A stretch of DNA of 64,000 bases, taken from positions 14,337,783 through 14,401,782 of the forward strand of contig NC_080055.1 in the NCBI RefSeq assembly GCF_026212465.1, in the 5' to 3' direction. This document shows positions 12,978-23,000 of this stretch, one piece after another. Origin of the DNA: Amaranthus tricolor (Eukaryota > Streptophyta > Magnoliopsida > Caryophyllales > Amaranthaceae). The notes beneath the pieces are model-generated. The model saw only the letters and a program-made list of their open reading frames with translations, did no database searches and had not been told where the DNA came from. Within the stretch, counting starts at the first letter, position 1. Each line of letters starts with the position of its first letter. The position numbers were made by a program, and so were the translations under genes.

Positions 12978-13598
12978 AGGCTTCATTTCAGAACTAAGAT
13001 GTACCACTTCTTACAACATTCTCTCTTGACTTAAGATTTAGAAATTCTCTAAGAGTTGTAATTTGTAATTCGTAATTCTTAATTCTTAGTTCATCTAACT
13101 CTTACATTTGTAATAGGCTTAAGAGTTTTAAAAAGAGTTAGATTAAGTTTAATACGCCTAATCAAGAATACTTTTCAAAGTGTTCAACTTGTGAATCTCT
13201 ATTGTGAGATTTGGGATTTTGCTTTTATTAAAGGGACTTGTAATACGGTTCTTCAAGGGGAAGAACGTGGTGAGAGGAGATAGTGAGATCTTCTTGTTTG
13301 TATTAAAGTCGGAATAATAAAAGGCGTTGAAATCCTACGGGTTGAAAGAGATCCCATAGGCGGGGAGTAGGTTGGTTAGAACCGAACCTCGTTAACATAT
13401 CGTGTGCTATTCTTTAAAGTTTATTTTACACACATACGATTAGTGTTTACGAATTGGCTCGAAGCTGTTCCAGAAGACAGTTTTGACGGACTCCTCAAAC
13501 TCTTGAGATAAACTGCCAGACAAAGTTTAAAAACCCCAAACTCTCTATTCACCCCCCCCCCCCTCTAGAGAGTATTCAACCTCCTATAAACTTTCATT

Positions 13599-13610
13599 TG
13601 GTATCAGAGT
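13599..13610 (+). promoter_or_regulatory. Copia primer-binding site (initiator tRNA-Met type)
   Basis: TGGTATCAGAGT follows the 5' LTR end with a two-base TT spacer. It matches the complement of the 3' end of plant initiator tRNA-Met except for the last base. This is where minus-strand cDNA synthesis would start. The gag ATG lies about 45 bp downstream. Confidence 0.9.
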
Positions 13611-13642
13611 TGAGTTTCACATAAAAAGAGTAATATCTTGTG

Positions 13643-14218
13643 ATGGATCCAATAGAAGAAGGGTTGTTTGCTCAAGGATGTTCGTGTTTAAGACCACCTT
13701 TGTTTTGCGGTACAAATTTTTCATATTAAAAAACTTTGATGAAAATGTTCGTGATTGATCAATATATGGAACTTCGGGAGATTATAACTAAAGGACCTAA
13801 GATACCCATGAAAAAGGACGCTTAAGGAAATGATGTACTAAAGTCCGAGTCCGAATATTCACAAACTGATTTGGAATGGCTTTCCAAAAACTATAGGGCA
13901 ATGAATCATTTATGTTGTGCTTTGAATGGTACTGAGTTCAATTAAGTTTCTTCATGTACAAGTGCTAAAGAAATATGGGACAAGCTGGTTGTAACGTACG
14001 AAGGAACAAGTCAAGTGAAGGAAACAAAAATCAACATCCTCATGCATCAATACGAAATGTTCAAGATAAAAAAGGATGAGAATATAAATGAAATGTTTAC
14101 TCGTTTTACTTTGATTACTAACAGTTTGAATTCTCTTGGCAAAACTTTTACTAATGCAGACGTAAGGAAAATCATACTATTAAGAATTCCTTTCCTCTTG
14201 AATTACGTGGACAGATAA
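13643..14218 (+). pseudogene. Copia gag pseudogene (N-terminal part only)
   Basis: The frame opens with ATG at 13643 (MDPIEEGLFAQGC). It continues with a copia gag pattern: FCGTNFSY near residue 23, then an open stretch including WDKLVVTYEGTSQVKE and the MHQYEMFKIKKDENINEMF/FTLITNSLNSLGKTF region of the UBN2-type gag domain. Three in-frame stops interrupt it before 14015 (after FSY, after MKKDA and after EFN), and it ends at 14218. The C-terminal gag with its CCHC zinc knuckle and the protease N-terminus are missing: only about 130 bp separate gag from the protease active site. Gag would form the cytoplasmic virus-like particle; this copy cannot. Confidence 0.85.
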
Positions 14219-14350
14219 AGCAAATATGAGTTCCTAAAGGGACAAGACCACCCAACATGGTCTATCCCGAATATGGTTCCAAATTTGTCACATGGATAGC
14301 CAAGTAAGGTTGAGAAGGTTATTTTTTTTGTTTTGTAGGTTAAACAAAAG

Positions 14351-15965
14351 TGGATTCTAGATAGTGGATGCTTGAGGCATATGAGTGGTAAAATTTCGTT
14401 ATTCTCAGAAATTAAAGAAAGATGCAGTGGCTCAATCACCTTAGGAGACAAAGGTAAATGCAAAATTTTAGGCGTTGGTAAAATTGGTAAGAATTCATCT
14501 AAAACTATTGATAATGTTTATTTAGTTGAAGGTCTAAAATTTAATTTGCTAAGTGTGTCTCAACTATGTGATAAAGGTAATGAAGTAATATTTGACAAAG
14601 AAAAATGTGTTGTTAAAAATCCTAAAACCGGAGATACTCTCATTACTGCCCTTAGAAATGATAATGTTTATGCCTTGCATGCTAACAAAATTGCAGCTCA
14701 GAACTTCAAGTGCTTGAAAGCTATTACAGATAATCCAAAACTATGGCATAGACGTCTTGGTCACATTAATACTTACACCATGCAAAAGTTGGTAAATAAA
14801 GATCTAGTTAAGGGACTTCCAGCTCTTGACTATAAACAAAGTCCTATTTGTGACGCATGCATTAAAGGTGAACAAGTAAGAAGTTCATTCAAACCAAAGA
14901 AAATGGTAAGTACATCAAGACCATGTGAACTCTTACATATTGATTTATGTAGTCCAATGCGTGTACGGAGCATAAGAGGTAAATCTTACATCTTAGTTAT
15001 AGTTGATGATTATTCTAGATTTACGTGGGTTGATTTTTTTAAAGGATAAACGTGAAGCCTTGAAACCGTTCTCAAGACGTTGTAAAGAAATGCAAACTCA
15101 ACTGAACCTTCCAATAGTCTCGATTAGAAGTGACCATGGGAGAGAGTTTGATCAACTAGGCTTTAACTCCTTTTGTGAAAAATATGGAATAACCCATAAT
15201 TTTTCAGCTCCTAGGACACCCCAACAAAACAGTGTAGTTGAAAGGAAAAATCGAACCTTAGAAGAAATGGCAAGGACAATGCTTATTGAAAATGGATTAG
15301 CTAAACACTATTGGGCTGAGGCTGTTAACACAGCTAATTATGTTTTAAATAGATGCCTTATAAGACCCATACTTAAGAAAACTCCCTATGAGTTATTCAA
15401 AGGAAGAAAACCGAATATAGCATACTTTAGACCATTTGATTGCAAATATTTTACTCATAACAATGGTAAAGATAATTTAGGTAAATTTGATGCTAGAAGT
15501 GATGAAGGTATATTTCTTGGATACTCACTTAATAGCAAAGCTTATCGAGTGCTGAACAAACGTATAGGTATAGTTGAAGAAAGTATACATGTTGTTTTTG
15601 ATGAATCCGAAAATGAAACTTTAAATGAAGGATTTAAAGAGTTAAACCTTAATAAACATTTTGATTATTTGAGTGATGACGAACTGGATGTTAATGTTAC
15701 TAGTACAGTAAAAAGGAATAACATGCAGGATATCATACAAACTATTGATGATGAAGGAAAACAGGTTGTTAACATTGAAGACTCACAGTCTGATCTTGAG
15801 ACCCAATCTCAAGAACTTGAGATAGTTCCTGAACATACTGTTTTTGATACACCAATTAGAAATAACTCAAATGCAGTAAGTGCAAGTTCTTTGAATGAAA
15901 ATACATCATCCATACTACGAAGAAGAATTAGAAAGTCATATCAACATCCTCCAGAAACATTATAA
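14351..15965 (+). pseudogene. Copia protease remnant and integrase, frameshifted
   Basis: The start holds WILDSGCLRHMSG, whose DSG is the aspartic protease active site (14360-14368). It is followed by the pre-integrase zinc region WHRRLGHI...CDACIKGEQ and the integrase core. The three acidic residues are visible: D in LLHIDLC, D in SIRSDHGREF, and E in NSVVERKNRT. The first part (to 15049) is in one frame and the rest in the next; the shift coincides with a run of eight T at about 15033-15041, a plausible 1-base slip. The C-terminal GKFDARSDEGIFLGYS motif of copia integrases is present. The frame ends at 15965 just after a further shift near 15950. In an active element this product would insert cDNA into the genome. 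Confidence 0.9.
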
Positions 15966-16916
15966 GTGATCCAAACAAAGGTACGCAAACTCGATCCTCT
16001 CTTAAGAATCTATGTGCATTTTCTGCTTTTGTTTCTCTTGTAGAAGCTAAAGATGTTAAAGAAGCATTACAAGAACCAGAGTGGATCATTGAAATGCAAA
16101 TTGAATTAAATGAATTCGAAAGAAACAAAGTTTGGGATCTAGTTGAAAGACCTCCAGATCGTACTATCATTGGAACTAGATGGGTCTTTCGTAATAAACT
16201 CAATGAGGATGGAGACATTGTAAGGAATAAAGCTAGGCTGGTAGCTCAAGGCTATAATCAAGAAGAAGGTATAGATTATGATGAAACTTTCGCACCAGTT
16301 GCAAGGTTAGAATCTATTCGTATTATGCTTGCTTTTGCTTCATACATGAATATTAAACTATATCAAATGGATGTTAAATGCGCATTCTTAAATGGATACT
16401 TGCAAGAGGAAGTATATGTTAGACAACCACCCGGCTTTGAAAATTCTGATCTACCTAATCATGTATTCAAACTAAATAAAGCGCTATATGGCTTGAAACA
16501 AGCTCCAAGAGCTTGGTATGACAGATTTAGCTCACATCTACTTGATAATGAATTTTAACGAGGTAAAATTGATAAACACTTTTCATTAAAACTAAAGGAA
16601 AAGATATTCTAGTTGTTCAAGTATATGTTGATGATATATTGTTTGGAGCTACTAATGATTCTTTGTGCAAGGAATTTTCTGAGATTATGTGCAAAGAGTT
16701 TGAAATGAGCATGATGGGAGACTTAAGATTCTTTCTTGGACTACAAATAAAACAAAAGAAAGATGGCATATTTATTTGTCAAAGTAAATATGTTACAGAT
16801 TTGTTAAAGAAGTAAAATATGTATCAATGTAAAGAAGTTAATACGCCTATGAGTACAACACTAATTCTAGACCAAGATATAAATGGTAAGAGTGTTGATC
16901 AAAAGGTTATAGAGGT
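15956..16916 (+). pseudogene. Copia reverse transcriptase pseudogene
   Basis: The RVT_2-type reverse transcriptase of copia elements is readable: [66 protein letters not shown] with the first catalytic aspartate, and [20 protein letters not shown] stop at 16556-16558 and a frameshift separate this from the catalytic VYVDDILFG motif (16621-16647), which is in another frame with GDLRFFLGLQIKQ and QSKYVTDLLKK. A stop at 16813-16815 and another frame change precede RNase H. Catalytic residues survive, but the protein cannot be made in one piece. Confidence 0.92.
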
Positions 16917-17570
16917 ATGATTGGTTCTTTATTGTATTTAACTGCTAGTCGTCCTGATATAATGTTTAGTGTTTGCTTATGTGCTCGTTTTGAAGCTAAC
17001 CCAAAAGAATCTCACTTAACAGTAGTTAAGAGAATCTTTAGATATTTATATGGGACTAAAGACTTTGGTCTATGGTACCCTAGTTGTGGAAATTTTAGTT
17101 TGATTGGCTTTACAGATGCTGATTATACTGGATACAAAGTTGATAGAAAAAGCACCAGAGGATCGTGTCAATTCTTAGGAAATTCATTGATCTCGTGGTA
17201 TTCTAAAAAGCAAAATTCAATTGCTTTATCTAGAACTGAAGCTGAATACATAGCTGCCGGTGCATGTTGCTCTCAAATTTTATGGATTGCTCAACAACTT
17301 AGAGACCTTGGAATTGATTTCAAAGGCATACTAATAAAGTGTGATAATACAAGTGCAATTTGTATTACAAAGAATCCTGTGCAAAATTCTCGTACAAAAC
17401 ACATTGAGGTACGTCACCATTTTATAAGAGATCACGTTGAAAAAGGTAATATTTCTTTATCTTTTATATCTACTGAAAATCAGTTAGCGGATATATTTAC
17501 AAAACCTTTAAGTGCTGATCGTTTTGCTTATATACGTATGGAACTTGGCATGCTAAATGATGTTGCATGA
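16917..17570 (+). pseudogene. Copia RNase H domain (open but detached from pol)
   Basis: This 217-residue open stretch starts at the copia connection motif MIGSLLYLTASRPDIMFSV. It continues through GFTDADYTGYKVDRKSTRG (first RNase H aspartate), SRTEAEYIAAGACCSQILW (glutamate), IKCDNTSAICITKNP (aspartate) and HIEVRHHFIRDHVEKG, then ENQLADIFTKPL with the last aspartate and the canonical pol C-terminus. RNase H removes the RNA template during reverse transcription. The domain is intact, but it lies in a different frame from the RT part, so it is a relic. The first methionine is internal to the ancestral polyprotein. Confidence 0.92.
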
Positions 17571-18111
17571 TTTAAGGGGGAGTAATGACAAAGAGTAAAA
17601 TGGTTAAATATTAAACGTTAATTGTTACTTAATACTAAGTATGTATTTAGGGGGAGCATTATATTTACATGTTTGATTGACATTATATGTGTGTGTTTAT
17701 GCATGAGTTAAGAATTGAAAATTTAATTTTAATTTCTTAAAAATTATTTGTTCTATAAATATGGGATTGTTAATAATAAAAAAATAAAAAAAATATATAT
17801 CCAACATTTTGCTTCTTCCTGTTTACTTTTTGATGAAAGTCAAAAAGGGGGAGATATATATATGTTTATGTATGTTTATGTATGTATATTATATTTTATT
17901 TGCATGCTTATCATGTTGCATATATCATGTTGCTTATATTGTTTTTTAGATGTTCTGATATATTATGCTATGATATATTCCTGAATGATTGGATATATTG
18001 TTGAATGTTTTGCTCTGATTTATTAATGAATTGTTGTGTTTATTGCTAAATGTATTCATGCTTAACATTCATGCTTAAGGGAGATATGATATTCATACTT
18101 GGGGGAGATAT

Positions 18112-18200
18112 GAAAATTTTTGTAGAGAATTTGTGAAAATTTTTGTAGAGAATTTTTGTAGAGATATGAAAATTTTTGTAGAGAATTTGTGAAAATATAG
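18112..18200 (+). repeat. Short tandem repeat in the copia 3' region
   Basis: The unit GAAAATTTTTGTAGAGAATT, with a shortened version TTTTTGTAGAGA, repeats three to four times between two ATATGA motifs. It looks like replication slippage in the untranslated region. Confidence 0.8.
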
Positions 18201-18577
18201 ATATAAAAACTGATAGTTGCTGATTATTGATTATTGTTCATGATCATAATGTTTGATAATCATGTCTTTGATATTAAAGTTTATATGATGTTACATTACA
18301 ATAATGATTATTATATTTGCATGTATTATGATTGAATATTTGTTTACATAAATAATGATTGTGATAATATGAAGTATGAAAAGTTCACTGGATTATACTA
18401 TTCTGTTTTTCATATTGTTCTGTTTTGAAACTGTTTTCAAAATTTTGAAGAACATTCTGATTGATGATAAAGTCTTCAAATTATTATGTTTAAAGATTTA
18501 TTGTTTATTCTTATCATGTTTTCAGTTCATATTAACTTAGAAATATGATTTCGGAAAATATGGTTTTGACTTCCTTC

Positions 18578-18588
18578 AAGGGGGAGAT
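18578..18588 (+). promoter_or_regulatory. Polypurine tract of the copia element
   Basis: AAGGGGGAGAT lies directly before the 3' LTR start TGAAGACTC at 18589. This is the expected position and composition of the plus-strand primer. Confidence 0.9.
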
Positions 18589-20010
18589 TGAAGACTCAAC
18601 TCTCTTAAATAATGATAAGAGGAGATTGAAGACTTAATTCTCTTGAATGATGATAATTCAAAACACATATTGATTAAACAAATAAATTAAGTAATTACAT
18701 TTAGTTGTTTAAGTAAGTCTAAAATCATATTTGATATATATTTGATTAGTAATATATATTTAAGTTCGAAGACGTAGGAATATACTTAAAGAACTTAAGT
18801 TTATCTTAGAGTTAATTTTATAAGTCGTGAAAAACGTTTCAAAGTCTTGAAGATAATTACGTATACAATCAGGTTAGTTTCGAAATTATTTTTGAAATAT
18901 TTTAATAGGTCAATGTTCCTTGAAATTATATTTGAAATATTTTAATAGGTCAAGGTTCATTAAAAATTAACTTTGATATTATTTGAAATTAAGTTTGAAT
19001 ATTTTATTACACGTTTTTGTTTAACGTTTAAATATTTTACATTTGAGCTCGAATTTAAATATGTGCTTAAATTTAATTTGATGATTAAATATAGTACAAG
19101 GTACACTTGTTTTTCTAATTATAGTACACGGCTATATTTGATATTGAATTAGTTGTTATGCAAGATTATAGAGTTTTCTATTAATAGGATGATATTTGAA
19201 TTAATACTAAAAATTGAAAATGACTATTTGAATCAATACTAAAAATAGGAATTAATTTGAATGATTAATTAAATGTTGATAAATCTGGTTTGTGCTTATT
19301 TTTCAATATCTTGTATGAGTACTAACGTGGCAGCATAGCATTGGATATTAAAGACAAATTACAGCACACAATGACGAAATTATTTTAGCTGTCAATACAC
19401 GTCAGATTGAAGTTAAGATCAAGATCTTGAAGACAGGCGCTGAATGACCAGGTCAACAGAAAATAACGGATAGAAGCCTTCTTGTTTTGCAAGATGTGTT
19501 GAGGCGTAACTCTATATATATGAGGCTTCATTTCAGAACTAAGATGTACCACTTCCTACAACTTTCTCTCTTGACTTAAGATTTAGAAATTCTCGAAGAA
19601 ATGTAATTTGTAATTCGTAATTCTTAATTCTTAGTTCATCTAAGTCTTACATTTGTAATAGGCTTAAGAGTTTTAAAAAGAGTTAGATTAAGTTTAATAC
19701 GCCTAATCAAGAATACTTTTCAAAGCGTTCAACTTGTGAATCTCTATTGTGAGACTTGGGATATTGCTTTTATTAATGGGACTTGTAATACGGTTCTTCA
19801 AGGGGAAGAACGTGGTGAGAGGAGATAGTGAGATCTTCTTGTTTGTATTAAAGTCGGAATAATAAAAGGCGTTGAAATCCTACGGGTTGAAAGAGAACCC
19901 ATAGGCGGGAAGTAGGTTGGTTAGAACCGAACCTCGTTAACATATCGTGTGTTATTCTTTAAAGTTTATTTTCCGCACATACGATTAGTGTTTACGAATT
20001 GGCTCAAAGC
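18589..20010 (+). repeat. 3' LTR of the copia element, truncated by 131 bp
   Basis: It starts TGAAGACTCAACTC and matches the 5' LTR up to GAATTGGCTCAAAGC, where satellite (ACGAAACATGG) takes over at 20011. The 5' LTR continues for 131 bp more (13466-13596), so the CA end has been lost. The hAT target site is empty at 19338-19345. Two bases (GC) are shared between LTR and satellite at the break, compatible with microhomology repair. Confidence 0.93.
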
Positions 20011-23000
20011 ACGAAACATGGCAAACAACACTATTTGGTATATATTATTGTGTAGAAGTGGTTAGAATTATAAATCATAGTCATATGCAAGAAATTACGT
20101 ATTATGTTGTGATTTTAAGGGTTTTTAAGCGTTTTTGGCACTTTTACGCATAAAAGAGCTTAAACTTGATTTGTTTTGCACGAAACTTGGAACACAACAC
20201 TATTTGGTATATATTATTATGTTGAGGTGGTTAGAATTGTAAATAATAGTCATATACTAGAAATTACGTGTTAAGTTGTGATTTTAAGGGTTTTTAAGCG
20301 TTTATTTCACTTTTGCCCACAAAGTAGCTCAAACTTGGTTTGTTTTACACGAAACATGGCACACAACACTATTGGGTATATATTATTGTGTTGAAGTGGT
20401 TGGAATTATAAATCATAGTCGTATGCTAAAAATTACGTGTTAAGTTGCGATGCTAAGGATTTTTAAGCGTTTTTCGCATTTTTGCGCATAAAGTAGCTCA
20501 AACTTGGTTTGTTTTGCACGAAACTTGGCAAAAAACACTATCTGGTATATTTTATTGTGTTGAAGTGGTTAGAATTGTATATCATAGTCATATAATAAAA
20601 ATTACGTGTTAAGTTGCGATTTTAAGCGTTTTTTAACGTTTTTGCCACTTTAGCGCATAAAGTAGCGCAAACTTTGTTTGTTTTACATGATACTTGACAC
20701 ACAACACTATTTTGTATATATTATTGTGTTGAGCTTGTTAGAATTGTAAATAATAGTGATATACTAGAAATTACGTGTTAACTTTCGATATTAAGGGTTT
20801 TTAAGCGTTTATTGCACTTTTGTGCAAAAAGTAGCTCAAACTTGGTTTGTTTTGCACGAAACATGGCAAACAACACTATTTGGTATATATTATTGTGTTG
20901 AAGTGGTTAGAATTATAAATCATAGTCATATGCAAGAAATTACGTGTTAAGTTGCGATTTTAAGGGTTTTTATGCGTTTTTGGCACTTTTACGCATAAAG
21001 TAGCTTAAACTTAGTTTGTTTTGCACGAAACTTGGCACACAACACTATTTGGTATATATTATTGTGTTGAAGTGGTTGGAATTAAAAATCATAGTCATAT
21101 GCTAGAAATTACGTGTTAAGTTGCGATGTTAATGATTTTTAAGCGTTTTTGGCACTTTTGCGCATAAAGTAGCTCAAACTTGGTTTGTTTTGCACGAAAC
21201 TTAGCAAACAACACTATTATTTTATTTTATTGTGTTGAAGTGGTTAGAATTTTATATCATTGTAATATAGTACAAATTACGCGTTAAGTTGCGATTTTAA
21301 GGGTTATTAAGCGTTTTGGCCACTTTAGCGCTTAAAGTACCTAAAACTTTGTTTGTTTTGCACGAAATTTGTAACACAACGCTATTTGTTATATATTATT
21401 GTTTTGAAGTGGTTAGTGTTCTAAATCATCGTCATAGGCTAGAAATTACGTGTTAAGTTGCGATTTTAAGGGTTTTTTAAGCGTTATTGACACTTTTGCG
21501 CATAAAGTAGCTCAAACTTGGTTTGTTTTGCACGAAACTTGGCACATAACACTATTTTGTATATTTTATTGTGTTGAAGTGATTAGAATTGTAAATCATA
21601 GTCATATACTAGAAATTACGTGTTATGTTGCGATTTTAAGGGTTTTTAAGTGTTTATTGCACTTTTGTGCAAAAAGTAGCTCAAACTTGGATTGTTTTGC
21701 GCGAAACATGGCAAACAACACTATTTGGTAAATATTATTGTGTTGAAGTGGTTAGAATTATAAATCAAAGACATATGCAAGAAATTACGTGTTAAGTTGC
21801 GATTTTAAGGGTTTTAAAGCATTTTTGGCACTTTTACGCATAAAGTAGCTTAATGTTGGTTTGTTTTGTACGAAACTTGGAACACAACAGTATTTGGTAT
21901 ATATTATTGTGTTGGGGTTTTTAGAATTGTAAATAATAGTCATATACTAGAAACTACGTGTTAAGTTGCGATTTTAAGGGTTTTTAAGCGTTTATTGCAC
22001 TTTTGCGCACAAAGTAGCTCAAACTTGGTTTTTTTTGCACGAAACATCGCACACAACACTATTTGGTATATATTATTGTGTTGAAGTGGTTGGAATGATA
22101 AATCATAGTTATATGCTAGAAATTACGTGTTAAGTTGCGATGTTAAGGATTTTTAAGTGTTTTTGACACGTTTGCGCATAAAGTAGCTCAAACTTAGTTT
22201 GTTTTGCACGAGACTTGGCAAACAACACTATTTGGTATATTTCATTGTGTTGAAGTGGTTAGAATTTTAAATCATAGTCATATAGTAGAAATTACGTGTT
22301 AAGTTGCGATAATAGGGGTTTTTAAACGTTTTTGCCATTTTAGCGCATAAAGTAGCTCAAACTTGGTTTGTATTGCCCGAAACTGGACACACAACACTAT
22401 TTGGTATATATTATTGTGTTGAGGTGGTTAGAATTGTAAATAATAGTCATATACTAGAAATTACGCGTTAAGTTTCGATTTTAAGGATTTTTAAGCGTTT
22501 GTTGCACTTTTGTGCACAAAGTAGCTCAAACTTGGTTTGTTTTGCACGAAACATGGCACACAACACTATTTGGTATATATTATAGTGTTGAAGTGGTTAA
22601 AATTATAAATCATTCTCATATGCTAGAAATTACGTGTTAAGTTGCAATTTTAAGGGTTTTAAGATTTTTTTGCACTTTTGCGCATAAAGTAGCTCGAACT
22701 TAGTGTGTTTTGCACAAAACTTAACAAAGAACACTGTTTGGGATATTTTATTGTGTTAAAGTGGTTAGAATTGTATATCATAGTCATATAGTAGAAATTA
22801 CGTGTTAAGTTGCGATTTTAAGGGTTTTTAAGTATTTTCGGCACTTTTGCGCATAAAGTAGCTCAAACATAGTTTGTTTTGCACGAAACTTGGCAAACAA
22901 CACTATTTGGTATAATTTATTGTGTTGAAATGGTTAGAATTGTAAATCCTAGTCATATAGTAGAAATTACATGTTAAGTTGCGATTTTAAGGGTTTTTAA

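Larger units (their letters stand above)
11124..13596 (+). repeat. 5' LTR of the copia element (2473 bp including a nested hAT element)
   Basis: It begins TGAAGACTCA and ends ACTTTCA two bases before the primer-binding site, so it has the canonical TG...CA ends. It aligns with the 3' LTR from 18589, with scattered substitutions such as AGTCCTGAAATATG versus AGTCGTGAAAAACG, so the insertion is not brand new. An internal repeat is visible near 11422-11500 (GAAATATTTTAATAGGTCAA twice). A run of 12 C at 13552-13563 lies close to the 3' end. Confidence 0.93.
17571..18588 (+). other. Copia 3' untranslated region with multiple internal purine tracts
   Basis: No coding capacity is convincing here; a 78-codon frame at 17748 is low complexity. 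Purine tracts with a GGGAG core occur at 17574-17582, 17649-17656, 17842-17854, 18076-18085 and 18101-18108, before the LTR-adjacent tract at 18578-18588. Arrays of such tracts are a known mark of the Sirevirus lineage. A short tandem repeat of GAAAATTTTTGTAGAGAATT occurs at about 18112-18200. Confidence 0.8.
11124..20010 (+). mobile_element. Sirevirus-like Ty1/copia LTR retrotransposon, decayed, nested in satellite
   Basis: The element runs from a 5' LTR starting TGAAGACTCAACTC through a tRNA-Met-type primer-binding site, gag, protease, integrase, RT and RNase H in copia order, several purine tracts, and a 3' LTR starting with the same bases at 18589. Subtracting the nested hAT element and its target duplication from the 5' LTR gives 1553 bp; the 3' LTR is 1422 bp and lacks exactly the final 131 bp, so both agree. 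The interval between LTRs is about 5 kb. The Sirevirus assignment rests on the repeated GGGGGAG purine tracts upstream of the 3' LTR and on the RT/RNase H sequence style; it is an inference. Coding parts contain several stops and frameshifts, so the copy is not autonomous. Confidence 0.93.

Noticed and set aside
14203..14463. Minus-strand frame of 86 codons
   Set aside because: Antisense to the copia protease region, which has recognisable domain motifs on the plus strand.
15928..16218. Minus-strand frame of 96 codons
   Set aside because: Antisense to the start of the copia RT; no independent support.
17748..17984. 78-codon frame in the copia 3' region
   Set aside because: Tyr/Ile/Phe-rich low-complexity sequence crossing a purine tract; no family resemblance. 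I considered an env-like remnant and saw no signal peptide or transmembrane layout.
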